DNA of 64,000 nt from Rhodobacteraceae bacterium HTCC2150. GTDB lineage: Bacteria; Pseudomonadota; Alphaproteobacteria; Rhodobacterales; Rhodobacteraceae. Positions 56,779-64,000 of the stretch are shown piece after piece (positions within the stretch are counted from its first letter, which is position 1; every line of letters starts with the position of its first letter). The stretch covers positions 248,001 to 312,000 of the forward strand of contig AAXZ01000001.1 of assembly GCA_000169395.1 (NCBI GenBank), given 5' to 3'. The position numbers were made by a program, and so were the translations under genes. The notes under the pieces were generated by a model, which saw only the letters and a program-made list of their open reading frames with translations, was not told the origin of the DNA and did not search any database.

Positions 56779-57738
56779 TTATTCCTCCTTTAAGGGCCGC
56801 GACAACAAAGCCGAGATTGCGTCGGCAAGCGGCATTTTTCCGTCAGTGACAGCATAAACCAATTGTGTAATCGGTAAATCCAGACCTTCGACTACAGACA
56901 ATCCGGCAACGGCCTTGGCAGTGGCAACGCCTTCGACCGTCTTACCCAAGGTATTGGTTTCGCCCTTAGCCAAGCCAACGCCAAACGCAAAGTTTCGCGA
57001 CTGCATCGAGGTGCAGGTAAGCGCCAAATCACCAAATCCAGATAACCCTGCCAAGGTTTGCATATGAGCGCCACGTGATTGGGCAAAGCGGTTCATTTCC
57101 GCAAACCCACGGGTCATTAGTGCCGCGCGCGCGCTTTCGCCCAGACCCGCACCAATTGCCAAACCGCAGGCGATGGCCATGATGTTTTTCAAAGCACCAC
57201 CAAGTTGAGCGCCTTTGACATCCGTGCTGCGATAAAGGCGAACAGTGTCAGTGGCCAAAGCAGTCTGTAAATCCGTCCCAACCGCGTCATCTGCACATGC
57301 CAACGTAAGGGCCGTAGGTAAACCTTTTGCAATATCCGCGGCAAAGCTGGGCCCGGTTAGCACGGCGGGGACTGCTTGAGTAAAATGGGTAATCAAGTCG
57401 GCGGGACCAAGCCCCGTTTCGATATCGATCCCTTTGCAACAGGCAACCATGGTTGTTGCCGAAAGACTTTGCGCATTGGCCCGAAGGAAGGGCGCGATGG
57501 CTTGCGCAGGCATGGCCAACAAAACGACCTTGCCAAGATCCGTAAGGTCATTGGAAATTTTTAACCCATCTGGCAACGTTACACCTGGCAAACGATCGGC
57601 ATTTTCGCGCGTTTTTGCCAATGTTAGAGCCTTTTTTTCGTCGCGAGCGCATAAAGTTACCTCGTGCCCAAAGCGGGCAAATTGTACGGCTAAGGCTGTG
57701 CCAAATGCGCCGGCACCAATGACGGAAATCTTGCTCAT
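56779..57738 (-). CDS. gpsA: Glycerol-3-phosphate dehydrogenase [NAD(P)+]
   Basis: 319 residues; makes sn-glycerol 3-phosphate for phospholipid synthesis. The NAD site [12 protein letters not shown] is at residues 5-16, with VACCKGID and [17 protein letters not shown] following. The catalytic Lys region [15 protein letters not shown] and the later [12 protein letters not shown] and GVATAKAV are intact. Its start overlaps the tsaD stop by four bases. Confidence 0.97.
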   Translation of the reverse strand: MSKISVIGAGAFGTALAVQFARFGHEVTLCARDEKKALTLAKTRENADRLPGVTLPDGLKISNDLTDLGKVVLLAMPAQAIAPFLRANAQSLSATTMVACCKGIDIETGLGPADLITHFTQAVPAVLTGPSFAADIAKGLPTALTLACADDAVGTDLQTALATDTVRLYRSTDVKGAQLGGALKNIMAIACGLAIGAGLGESARAALMTRGFAEMNRFAQSRGAHMQTLAGLSGFGDLALTCTSMQSRNFAFGVGLAKGETNTLGKTVEGVATAKAVAGLSVVEGLDLPITQLVYAVTDGKMPLADAISALLSRPLKEE

Positions 57739-58811
57739 GCTTTGGCTCCTTTTTTGCCCGAACCCAACATGGTGGGGCTGATTTTATCAAGGGGCCAACG
57801 TGGGCGAGCAATCAGGTTTTCGGGGTCAGTTAAGCCGGCTTGGAATAGTTCCAAACCCGCCCAAGCAATCATCGCGGCGTTGTCTGTGCAAAACCTCAGA
57901 GGCGGGGCCACAAAACTGTCACTGACCAAGTTCAACGATGTTCTAATTTCAGTGTTTGCCGCAACGCCCCCAGCCACGGCCAAGGGAACTGTATTGCCGG
58001 TGATTTCAGCGGCTTTCGCCAATGCGCGCTTCGTCTTTTCCTTCAAAACGTCAGCCACTGCCGTTTGAAAAGAGGCGCAAAGATTGGCGCGTTTTGCTTT
58101 TGGCAAACCACCATCTTGGGCAATGATCTGATCGCGTGCCCGCAGAACTGCTGTTTTCAAACCGGAAAACGACATGTCACACCCGGGACGGTTCAAAAGT
58201 GGGCGTGGCAAGGAAATTGCTTTGGGATCGCCATCGCGTGCTGTTGTTTCAACTGCGGGACCGCCAGGTTGGGGCAGGGCCAAAAGACGGGCGATTTTGT
58301 CAAAGGCTTCGCCCGGTGCATCATCAATCGTGCCGCCTAAACGAGTGAATTTATCAAGGGCTTGAACCAGCAGAAACTGACAGTGCCCGCCAGACACCAA
58401 CAACATCAAATAGGGGAATGGTAAATCATCGGTCATGCGCGGCGTCAGCGCGTGACCTGCCAGATGATTGACACCGATTAGTGGGATGTTTTGACCAGCG
58501 GCCAAGCCGCGCGCGCACATGACACCGGCTAAAACGCCGCCGATCAACCCGGGGCCCGATGTAACGGCGATCGCATCTATATTAGCCAAATTTACTTTGG
58601 CTTCGGCCAATGCTGCCTCAACACAGTAATCCAGTTTTTCGGCATGCGCACGGGCGGCGATTTCTGGAACGACACCACCAAAATCGGCGTGAATATCGGT
58701 TTGTGTGTAAACCACTGATGACATCACCCGCTGGCCTTGACTAGAAACCACTGCGGCAGCAGTGTCATCACAGCTACTTTCTAGACCTAAAATCCTAAGC
58801 GTCTTTGTCAT
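57735..58811 (-). CDS. tsaD: tRNA N6-adenosine threonylcarbamoyltransferase TsaD
   Basis: 358 residues from the ATG at 58811; an upstream extension lacks family similarity. The N-terminal [16 protein letters not shown], the metal-binding HLAGHA (H-x3-H) and VSGGHCQFL and [12 protein letters not shown] are the expected ASKHA-fold motifs. TsaD transfers the threonylcarbamoyl group to A37 of tRNA; its partner TsaE is at 43.9 kb. It heads tsaD-gpsA-EVE and is divergent from hemD. Confidence 0.96.
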   Translation of the reverse strand: MTKTLRILGLESSCDDTAAAVVSSQGQRVMSSVVYTQTDIHADFGGVVPEIAARAHAEKLDYCVEAALAEAKVNLANIDAIAVTSGPGLIGGVLAGVMCARGLAAGQNIPLIGVNHLAGHALTPRMTDDLPFPYLMLLVSGGHCQFLLVQALDKFTRLGGTIDDAPGEAFDKIARLLALPQPGGPAVETTARDGDPKAISLPRPLLNRPGCDMSFSGLKTAVLRARDQIIAQDGGLPKAKRANLCASFQTAVADVLKEKTKRALAKAAEITGNTVPLAVAGGVAANTEIRTSLNLVSDSFVAPPLRFCTDNAAMIAWAGLELFQAGLTDPENLIARPRWPLDKISPTMLGSGKKGAKA

Positions 58812-58885
58812 CTGCCAGCCAACCTTGCCTGAAACCTTCTTGGCAGGTACCACTTGGGTTCGTCTAGGACAATCCCGAGCCCATT

Positions 58886-59578
58886 ATGCATCACTGCCAA
58901 AATCAATTCTTGTTAACCAGGCCCCAGGAAGGTTCCACGCGTTTAGCGCGGGCGTTAATGGAAGAGAATGTATCAGCAAAGAATATTAAAATTGCCCCAT
59001 TGATGCGCATAGAATTCACGCCTCAAATCCAAATACCGGATTTTGATATTGCGATCTTTACGTCACCATCTGGCGTGAATGCTTTTAACGGCACTGGGGG
59101 CGGGCGGGTCGCTTACTGCGTTGGGGATCGAACAGCCAAGATCGCACAGGATATGGGTTTTGCGCCGGTTTCGGCCAAGGGTGGCGCAACAAATCTGGTG
59201 GCGTTGTTAAGGGATGATCAACCGCAAGGACGGATTTGCCATTTTAGAGGCGCAAAAGTTCATCAAAGTATTGCAGAGCCCCTTTCTGATCATGGAATGC
59301 ATGTGTTTGAGAAAATTGTTTACCAGCAGGTTCCGCAGAACTTTGACGAATCGACACTGAAATTGTTGGCCAATTCTGACGGGTTGAAAATTCCTCTGTT
59401 TTCAAAAGAAACGGCGCGGCAATTTGAAAAACAGGTAATTGACGGCCAAAACTGCGACATATTCTGCATAAGCAAAGACGTGCAAGGCGCGTTGAACGCT
59501 GGAAAGTACCATAAAATAACGGTAATTTCAGAACCAACACAAATTTCGATGGTGCAATCACTGCTTGCGGGGAATTAA
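58886..59578 (+). CDS. hemD: Uroporphyrinogen-III synthase
   Basis: 230 residues. The family is poorly conserved, but LLTRPQEGSTRLARAL at the N-terminus, IAIFTSPSGVNAF and the central CVGDRTAKIAQDMGF are typical. The enzyme closes and flips ring D of the tetrapyrrole. The ATG at 58886 has a weak ribosome site, and a TTG at 58910 is possible. The order hemD-Mic60-like-hemY and the divergent tsaD support it. Confidence 0.88.
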   Translation: MHHCQNQFLLTRPQEGSTRLARALMEENVSAKNIKIAPLMRIEFTPQIQIPDFDIAIFTSPSGVNAFNGTGGGRVAYCVGDRTAKIAQDMGFAPVSAKGGATNLVALLRDDQPQGRICHFRGAKVHQSIAEPLSDHGMHVFEKIVYQQVPQNFDESTLKLLANSDGLKIPLFSKETARQFEKQVIDGQNCDIFCISKDVQGALNAGKYHKITVISEPTQISMVQSLLAGN

Positions 59579-59667
59579 AAGAATTCCTTCTCCTGTACAG
59601 TGGGGCATCGGACACCTATTTTTAGAATATACCCCATAATTCATTGGGATCACGACTGGAGCGCATT

Positions 59668-60825
59668 TTGGCTAAGAAAACGAAAATAGATCAGTCCATG
59701 CCCGAAGATGCGGTTGAAATCGTTTCTGAAGAAATTGAAGTACCAACAGAAACTCTCGAAGAAATTGCAGAGGAAGTGTCGCCCAAAGAGGTTGAGATTG
59801 CCCCAGTTTCTGAAACCAACCAACATTCTGGCATCTTTTTTCCGATGGTCATTGGTGGGGTTATTTCGGCGGCCATAGGTTTTGGCGCAGCGCATTACTT
59901 CATTCCCGGCGGTGTGTTTTTCCCTGGTGAAAACCAAGAACTGGTCGAAATACATGCAGAGATTGCTGAACTTAAAGAAAACTCTGCAAATAATTTGATG
60001 GTTTTTAACGCGGCAAATGAATTGGCGCGTACGCAATCGGATGAATTTTCTAGCCAGCAATCAAAGTTTGATGATGCGCTTACGCAATCTACTGCGGACG
60101 TAACCGCGCGGCTTGTTGAAATTGAAAATCGACCTATCGCGGATGCAAGTGCTGAGGTTCAAACAGCCCTAAAATCCTATGTTACTGAACTTGCCCGCAT
60201 GAATGAAGTTGTGGCGTCGCAAGGCAGTGAAATCGCAGGATTTCAATCCCGCGTGGCCGAACTTGAAGATCAGTTGGCGGATAAACTTGCAACGGTATCT
60301 GAACAAAAAGGCGAAGCTGAAACAGCCGCCAAGAATGCGCGGCTGCGCAGCCTGTTTAATGAACTAAAGGGTGAACTGGACACGGGCCGTGCCTTTGCCG
60401 ATACGTTGACTGCGATCAACGATGTATCTGGCAATATGGCCCCGACAAGCCTTTCAGAAAATAGTGCAGGCATTCCTAGCCTTTCGTCGTTGCAAACAGA
60501 CTTCCCAGATATTGCACGGGCCACTTTGGCCGTCGCAATTGCAGAAACGGCGGATCCATCTGCAATGGGCAGGTTCAGTGCGTTCTTGAAATCACAAACC
60601 GGTGCACGGTCGTTGACGGCAAAAGAGGGTGACGATCCAGACGCTATTCTTTCCCGCGCCGAAGCCGCGCTAAACAATGGCGAAGTCCAAGCATCAATTG
60701 ATGAATTGGCTGGTTTGCCCGAAGGCGGAACCGCCGAAATTGCACCTTGGGTTGCCAAAGCACAGGCATATGCTGATGCGCAGTCTGGGTTTGCAACTTA
60801 TACCACAACGACACTTTCGAACTAA
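59668..60825 (+). CDS. Mic60/mitofilin-like membrane protein
   Basis: 385 residues from the TTG at 59668, chosen because GGAG lies six bases upstream and the family start MAKKTK follows. A negatively charged, proline- and glutamate-rich N-terminus (to about residue 60) leads to one membrane helix (GIFFPMVIGGVISAAIGFGAA), a long coiled coil (about 100-230) and a C-terminal mitofilin-like domain. Alphaproteobacterial Mic60 relatives shape intracytoplasmic membranes and share ancestry with the mitochondrial protein. The hemD-hemY setting is the known context. Confidence 0.88.
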   Translation: MAKKTKIDQSMPEDAVEIVSEEIEVPTETLEEIAEEVSPKEVEIAPVSETNQHSGIFFPMVIGGVISAAIGFGAAHYFIPGGVFFPGENQELVEIHAEIAELKENSANNLMVFNAANELARTQSDEFSSQQSKFDDALTQSTADVTARLVEIENRPIADASAEVQTALKSYVTELARMNEVVASQGSEIAGFQSRVAELEDQLADKLATVSEQKGEAETAAKNARLRSLFNELKGELDTGRAFADTLTAINDVSGNMAPTSLSENSAGIPSLSSLQTDFPDIARATLAVAIAETADPSAMGRFSAFLKSQTGARSLTAKEGDDPDAILSRAEAALNNGEVQASIDELAGLPEGGTAEIAPWVAKAQAYADAQSGFATYTTTTLSN

Positions 60826-60834
60826 GGAAACATT

Positions 60835-62301
60835 ATGCTTTGGTCCCTCATCAAGATTCTGTTTTTTGTGGTCGCGATAATCGCGCTCGCGTTTGGCGTC
60901 AATTATCTGACATCAATGAGCGGCGGCATTCAAATCGCCTTTGGAAACACCGAATACACTCTTGGCCCGCTGCAATCTATTGTGGCCCTAATCCTGTTGG
61001 TTTTGACGCTTTATTTGATTTTGAAGTTGATTGGCTTCGTTCTGGCCTTTGTTCGGTTTTTGAACGGTGATGAAACCGCTATTTCGCGATATTTTTCGGC
61101 GAACCGTGAACGCAAAGGATACCAAGCGTTATCGGATGGTCTAATGGCACTGGCATCAGGCGAAGGTCGTGTTGCCCTTTCCCAAGCAGAGCGCGCACGT
61201 CGGTTGTTAAACAAGCCTGAATTGACGAACCTGATTTCCGCCCAAGCGGCAGAAATGGAGGGCGACACAAAGAAGGCCAAAGATATCTATGTTGAATTGT
61301 TAAAGGATGAACGCACACGATTTGTTGGTGTGCGAGGTATCATGAAACAAAAATTGGCCGAAGGTGACACTGAAACAGCTAAAAAATTGGCCGAGAAGGC
61401 ATTTGATTTAAAACCCAAGCACAATGAAACTGGCGACGTTCTTTTGCAATTACAGGCCGAAAATGAAGATTGGGCCGGCGCACGTAAAACGCTGAACACT
61501 AAGGTTTCAAACGGTGTTTTGCCCCGCGATGTTCATAAACGACGCGATGCGGTTTTAGCATTGTCCGAGGCACGCGATATATTTGCAAACGCTGGCGCAG
61601 TAGAGGCCCAAGTCGCCGCGATTGAGGCGAACCGCCTTTCGCCAGACTTAATTCCAGCGGCAGTTATGGCGGCCAAAGCTTACATGGAGCAAGAAAAACC
61701 ACGATACGCGACGCGGGTTCTTATTGCAGCTTGGAAAAGCCAACCCCACCCTGATTTGGCGGCTGGCTTTGCAGATATTGTACCAACAGAAACCACCAAA
61801 GCCCGGATAAAGCGGTTTGCAGGATTAATCAAAAGCGACCCTGATCATGCTGAAGCGCGTCTTTTGATGGCGGAGTTGCACATCGCGGATGAAGATTTCG
61901 CGGGTGCACGAAAAGCACTGGGCGGCTTGAATGATGATTATCTAACTTCACGTTCCTTAACAATCATGGCGGCGATTGAACGAGGTGAAGGTTCAGATGA
62001 CGCCATCGTTCGTGGCTGGTTGACTAAGGCGTTGGGTGCATCGCGCGGCCCGCAGTGGACCTGTGATAAATGTAATCACGTGCATTCAAACTGGACCGCG
62101 ATTTGCGACAGATGTTCTGGCTTTGATACGCTGGCTTGGAAAACCCCGGCCGAAGGTGAATTATCAATGCATGGTTCGACGCAAATGTTGCCTTTGATCG
62201 TTGGACAAGCCAAATCAACAGAGCCTTTAGAAGATAGTGCGAAAGAAGATGCGACTATCACAGGCGAGATCATTCTAGATGTTAGGGACGTCAAAGATTG
62301 A
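60835..62301 (+). CDS. hemY: HemY-type membrane TPR protein
   Basis: 488 residues. Two N-terminal helices (FFVVAIIALAFGVNYL and QSIVALILLVLTLYLILKLI) precede tetratricopeptide-like helices (about residues 110-390). A C-terminal zinc-ribbon-like segment, WTCDKCNHVHSNWTAICDRC, is followed by a short tail. It is called HemY from its position in haem operons; the catalytic role of this TPR family is uncertain and is distinct from Bacillus HemY. Its last 27 bases overlap the RTX gene on the other strand. Confidence 0.9.
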   Translation: MLWSLIKILFFVVAIIALAFGVNYLTSMSGGIQIAFGNTEYTLGPLQSIVALILLVLTLYLILKLIGFVLAFVRFLNGDETAISRYFSANRERKGYQALSDGLMALASGEGRVALSQAERARRLLNKPELTNLISAQAAEMEGDTKKAKDIYVELLKDERTRFVGVRGIMKQKLAEGDTETAKKLAEKAFDLKPKHNETGDVLLQLQAENEDWAGARKTLNTKVSNGVLPRDVHKRRDAVLALSEARDIFANAGAVEAQVAAIEANRLSPDLIPAAVMAAKAYMEQEKPRYATRVLIAAWKSQPHPDLAAGFADIVPTETTKARIKRFAGLIKSDPDHAEARLLMAELHIADEDFAGARKALGGLNDDYLTSRSLTIMAAIERGEGSDDAIVRGWLTKALGASRGPQWTCDKCNHVHSNWTAICDRCSGFDTLAWKTPAEGELSMHGSTQMLPLIVGQAKSTEPLEDSAKEDATITGEIILDVRDVKD

Positions 62302-64000
62302 TACGCGATTTGGGGCGATCATAACGCCGATCGACCCAAATTCCGCTGAATTAAAAATGAAATTAGTTTCATCAAGCTCATCTAAATCCACAGATTTTAG
62401 AATGAGTTTGTCACCCGTTGATCCACCAGTAAGACCACTTAGGTCAATTTCAGTGGCCCAACCAACATCAGACATCAGTGGCTTTAAGTCTGCAAATTCC
62501 AAGCCGAGTGATGACAAATCAATTTGGTCATGGTCGATCTCAAAATCGTGAATCATGTCTTTGCCACTGGCTGTTGAAATAACAAAGGTGTCGTTTTCTT
62601 CGTCGCCGGCCCAATTGCCACCCCACATGTGGTCGTCGCCTTCGCCCCCAGAAATGGTATCAGCACCCTTGCCACCGACCAATTTGTCGTTGCCCGACCC
62701 ACCTGAAATACTGTCGTTACCACCGCCACCGTTGATGTAATCATTGTCTTCACCGCCGGATGCTGTGTCACCGCCGCTGCCGCCAAGGATTTTGTCATCG
62801 CCTGATCCACCATAGATTTCATCGCTGCCCGACCCGCCCCTGATTTGATCGGACCCTTCATCGCCATATAGTTCGTCGTTATCCGCGCCACCGATAACTT
62901 TGTCATCACCCGCGCCGCCATAGATTTCGTCGTCACCCTCACCGCCACGCAGAACATCATTGCCGCCCTCGGTGTTGGAAAAGATGGGATCGCGCAATAG
63001 GAATGGTGCAGTGTCATCGACTTCGGCAAAGGCGTCAGATGAACGAGGATCAACCGCCCCATCATTAGATCCCGTTGCAGGTGCCTCGGAAACGAATTCC
63101 GCAAATGCCGATCCATTGTCCCAATCAAGATTGACTTTAAATATCCCACCATCAGAGGCGGTGGAGCCATCAAGATCGTGATCCCCTTTGTTTAAACCAT
63201 AATACAAATTTCCATCGCCATCCAAAAATACAGCACCATAAGCCCCCTTTGACATGCCAGCAGACATATCATCACCGTGCAGCGTACCGGATATCGGAAT
63301 GGATGTTATGACTGGTTGTCCGCCATCAGCCAGACCAGAGATATCGATTTTATGCACCGAACCATTGCCACCATTTTCACTAGGTGCCTCGACCGCGTAG
63401 AACGCATTTTCTTCGGTATTATAGGCGATGTCATAAGCGCGACCTTCAAACAAATCTTTTGGCAAATAGTAGTCTGTGACTAGTGGGTTTCCATCTCCAT
63501 CCAAATTGTCGACATCAATGGCCGACACACGATTAAGCGAGCTGTCAAATGTCCAAAGGTTACCCTCGCTATCAAAGTCGCCAACATAATCGCCGTGGCC
63601 AGTTTTCCCAATACAATAGGCGTTACCCTCGGCATCCATCATGACCAAATCTTGTTTTGAAACGGGATTACCAAGATGATCAAACCCGTCTTTTTTTGCG
63701 ATGCCGTAGATCATGTCGTCTTCGACGTTGAAACCAATTGCATTGATTTTAATGCCCGTCGGTTCACCCGCATCTTCGTAATTTTTGGTTTCAGGATCAA
63801 AGACTTTTAGTTGTCCATCGATGACCTGATAAAGCTTGACTTGACCCGGTGCAAAGGCGGCCACATCAATTTCCTGACCATAAATTTCCATAGTTTTCTC
63901 ATATGAAAAAATTGGGCCATCCATGTTGATAACAACACCGCTTTCATCTTGGCCAGAAACTGTGTTGAACGTTAAAACACCCTCATTGCCGTCACCAACT
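62275..64000 (-). CDS. RTX calcium-binding protein, C-terminal part (5' end outside window)
   Basis: The frame stays open from the window edge (25 codons beyond the first internal ATG at 63924) to the stop at 62275. An N-terminal part of about 300 residues repeats segments such as INAIGFNVEDDMIYGIAK and AYDIAYNTEENAFYAVE, like a beta-propeller (DUF6923-like). It is followed by twelve RTX nonapeptides and a C-terminal segment DTFVISTASGKDMIHDFE seen in serralysin-type secreted proteins. RTX proteins are usually exported by type I secretion and fold on binding calcium. No secretion genes are in view. No protease motif was seen. Confidence 0.85.
   Translation of the reverse strand, partial: VGDGNEGVLTFNTVSGQDESGVVINMDGPIFSYEKTMEIYGQEIDVAAFAPGQVKLYQVIDGQLKVFDPETKNYEDAGEPTGIKINAIGFNVEDDMIYGIAKKDGFDHLGNPVSKQDLVMMDAEGNAYCIGKTGHGDYVGDFDSEGNLWTFDSSLNRVSAIDVDNLDGDGNPLVTDYYLPKDLFEGRAYDIAYNTEENAFYAVEAPSENGGNGSVHKIDISGLADGGQPVITSIPISGTLHGDDMSAGMSKGAYGAVFLDGDGNLYYGLNKGDHDLDGSTASDGGIFKVNLDWDNGSAFAEFVSEAPATGSNDGAVDPRSSDAFAEVDDTAPFLLRDPIFSNTEGGNDVLRGGEGDDEIYGGAGDDKVIGGADNDELYGDEGSDQIRGGSGSDEIYGGSGDDKILGGSGGDTASGGEDNDYINGGGGNDSISGGSGNDKLVGGKGADTISGGEGDDHMWGGNWAGDEENDTFVISTASGKDMIHDFEIDHDQIDLSSLGLEFADLKPLMSDVGWATEIDLSGLTGGSTGDKLILKSVDLDELDETNFIFNSAEFGSIGVMIAPNRVSIFDVPNI
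62623..62946 (-). repeat. RTX nonapeptide repeat array (twelve units)
   Basis: Twelve tandem nine-residue units of the form GGxGxDxUx, starting GGEGDDEIY and ending GGEGDDHMW. Units three, four and eight depart from the motif (GGADNDELY, GDEGSDQIR, GGEDNDYIN). Each pair of units binds one calcium in known RTX structures. Confidence 0.92.

Noticed and set aside
62553-63173. A 206-codon minus-strand open frame in another register
   Set aside because: It is a shadow created by the repetitive RTX codons of the real gene.

Overview
The window is a piece of an alphaproteobacterial chromosome, most likely from the order Rhodobacterales (Roseobacter-type). The clues are the gene order, the RegB/SenC/RegA redox regulators, the alphaproteobacterial AddAB pair, a Mic60-like protein between hemD and hemY, and a parAB-rsmG-mnmG-mnmE-rho block with parS sites. 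By eye the base composition is moderate and rather AT-rich for this group. The genus cannot be named from the sequence alone.

Layout. (1) 1-6.5 kb: end of dnaA, then dnaN, recF, a VOC protein, a LysE-type exporter and gyrB. (2) 6.5-16.7 kb: sulfotransferase-like protein, periplasmic msrA, ribokinase, mutS, the grpE/hrcA heat-shock pair, then rph-rdgB-RidA-hemW-ybaN. (3) 16.6-24.0 kb, minus strand: parB, parA, rsmG, mnmG, mnmE, rho, hemJ. Two perfect parS palindromes lie in the first codons of mnmG and rsmG. (4) 24.05-24.46 kb: a gene-free, AT-rich gap with several DnaA-box-like sites, the best candidate for the chromosome origin. (5) 24.5-31.8 kb: maf, aroE, coaE, dnaQ; secB, fxsA; a Tim44-like protein, mltA, an Smr protein and an MFS transporter. 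(6) 31.8-47.1 kb, almost all minus strand: hslU, a membrane protein, hslV, two Lin0512 paralogs, trxA, addA, addB, murU, amgK, tsaE, a PAS protein and regB. (7) 47.2-51.5 kb: senC, regA, a double-GNAT protein, an HD hydrolase and ahcY. (8) 51.5-54.6 kb: a small accessory patch with a glycosyltransferase-like protein and a kinase-domain gene split by an in-frame stop. (9) 54.7-62.3 kb: BON-LysM protein, DUF2853, DUF1761, EVE, gpsA, tsaD, then hemD, Mic60-like and hemY. (10) The window ends inside a large RTX calcium-binding protein.

Much of the window serves replication, segregation, repair and core housekeeping. DnaA, DnaN, RecF, GyrB, MutS, DnaQ, AddAB, ParAB/parS and the presumed oriC lie within 42 kb. 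MnmE and MnmG (tRNA wobble uridine), RsmG (16S rRNA), RNase PH, and TsaD and TsaE (tRNA t6A) serve RNA maturation. HemW, HemJ, HemD and HemY serve haem synthesis or trafficking. AmgK and MurU form a peptidoglycan-sugar recycling shortcut. Genes are tightly packed, with many 4-base start/stop overlaps and several convergent pairs whose coding ends overlap.

Most unusual items: the kinase gene interrupted by one TAA, the in-frame fusion of two duplicated acetyltransferases with an internal ribosome binding site, a possible ribosome-site-occluding hairpin before the BON-LysM gene, parS sites built into start regions, and the origin candidate. I found no CRISPR array, tRNA, rRNA or insertion sequence, and I cannot claim a wholly new multi-gene system.
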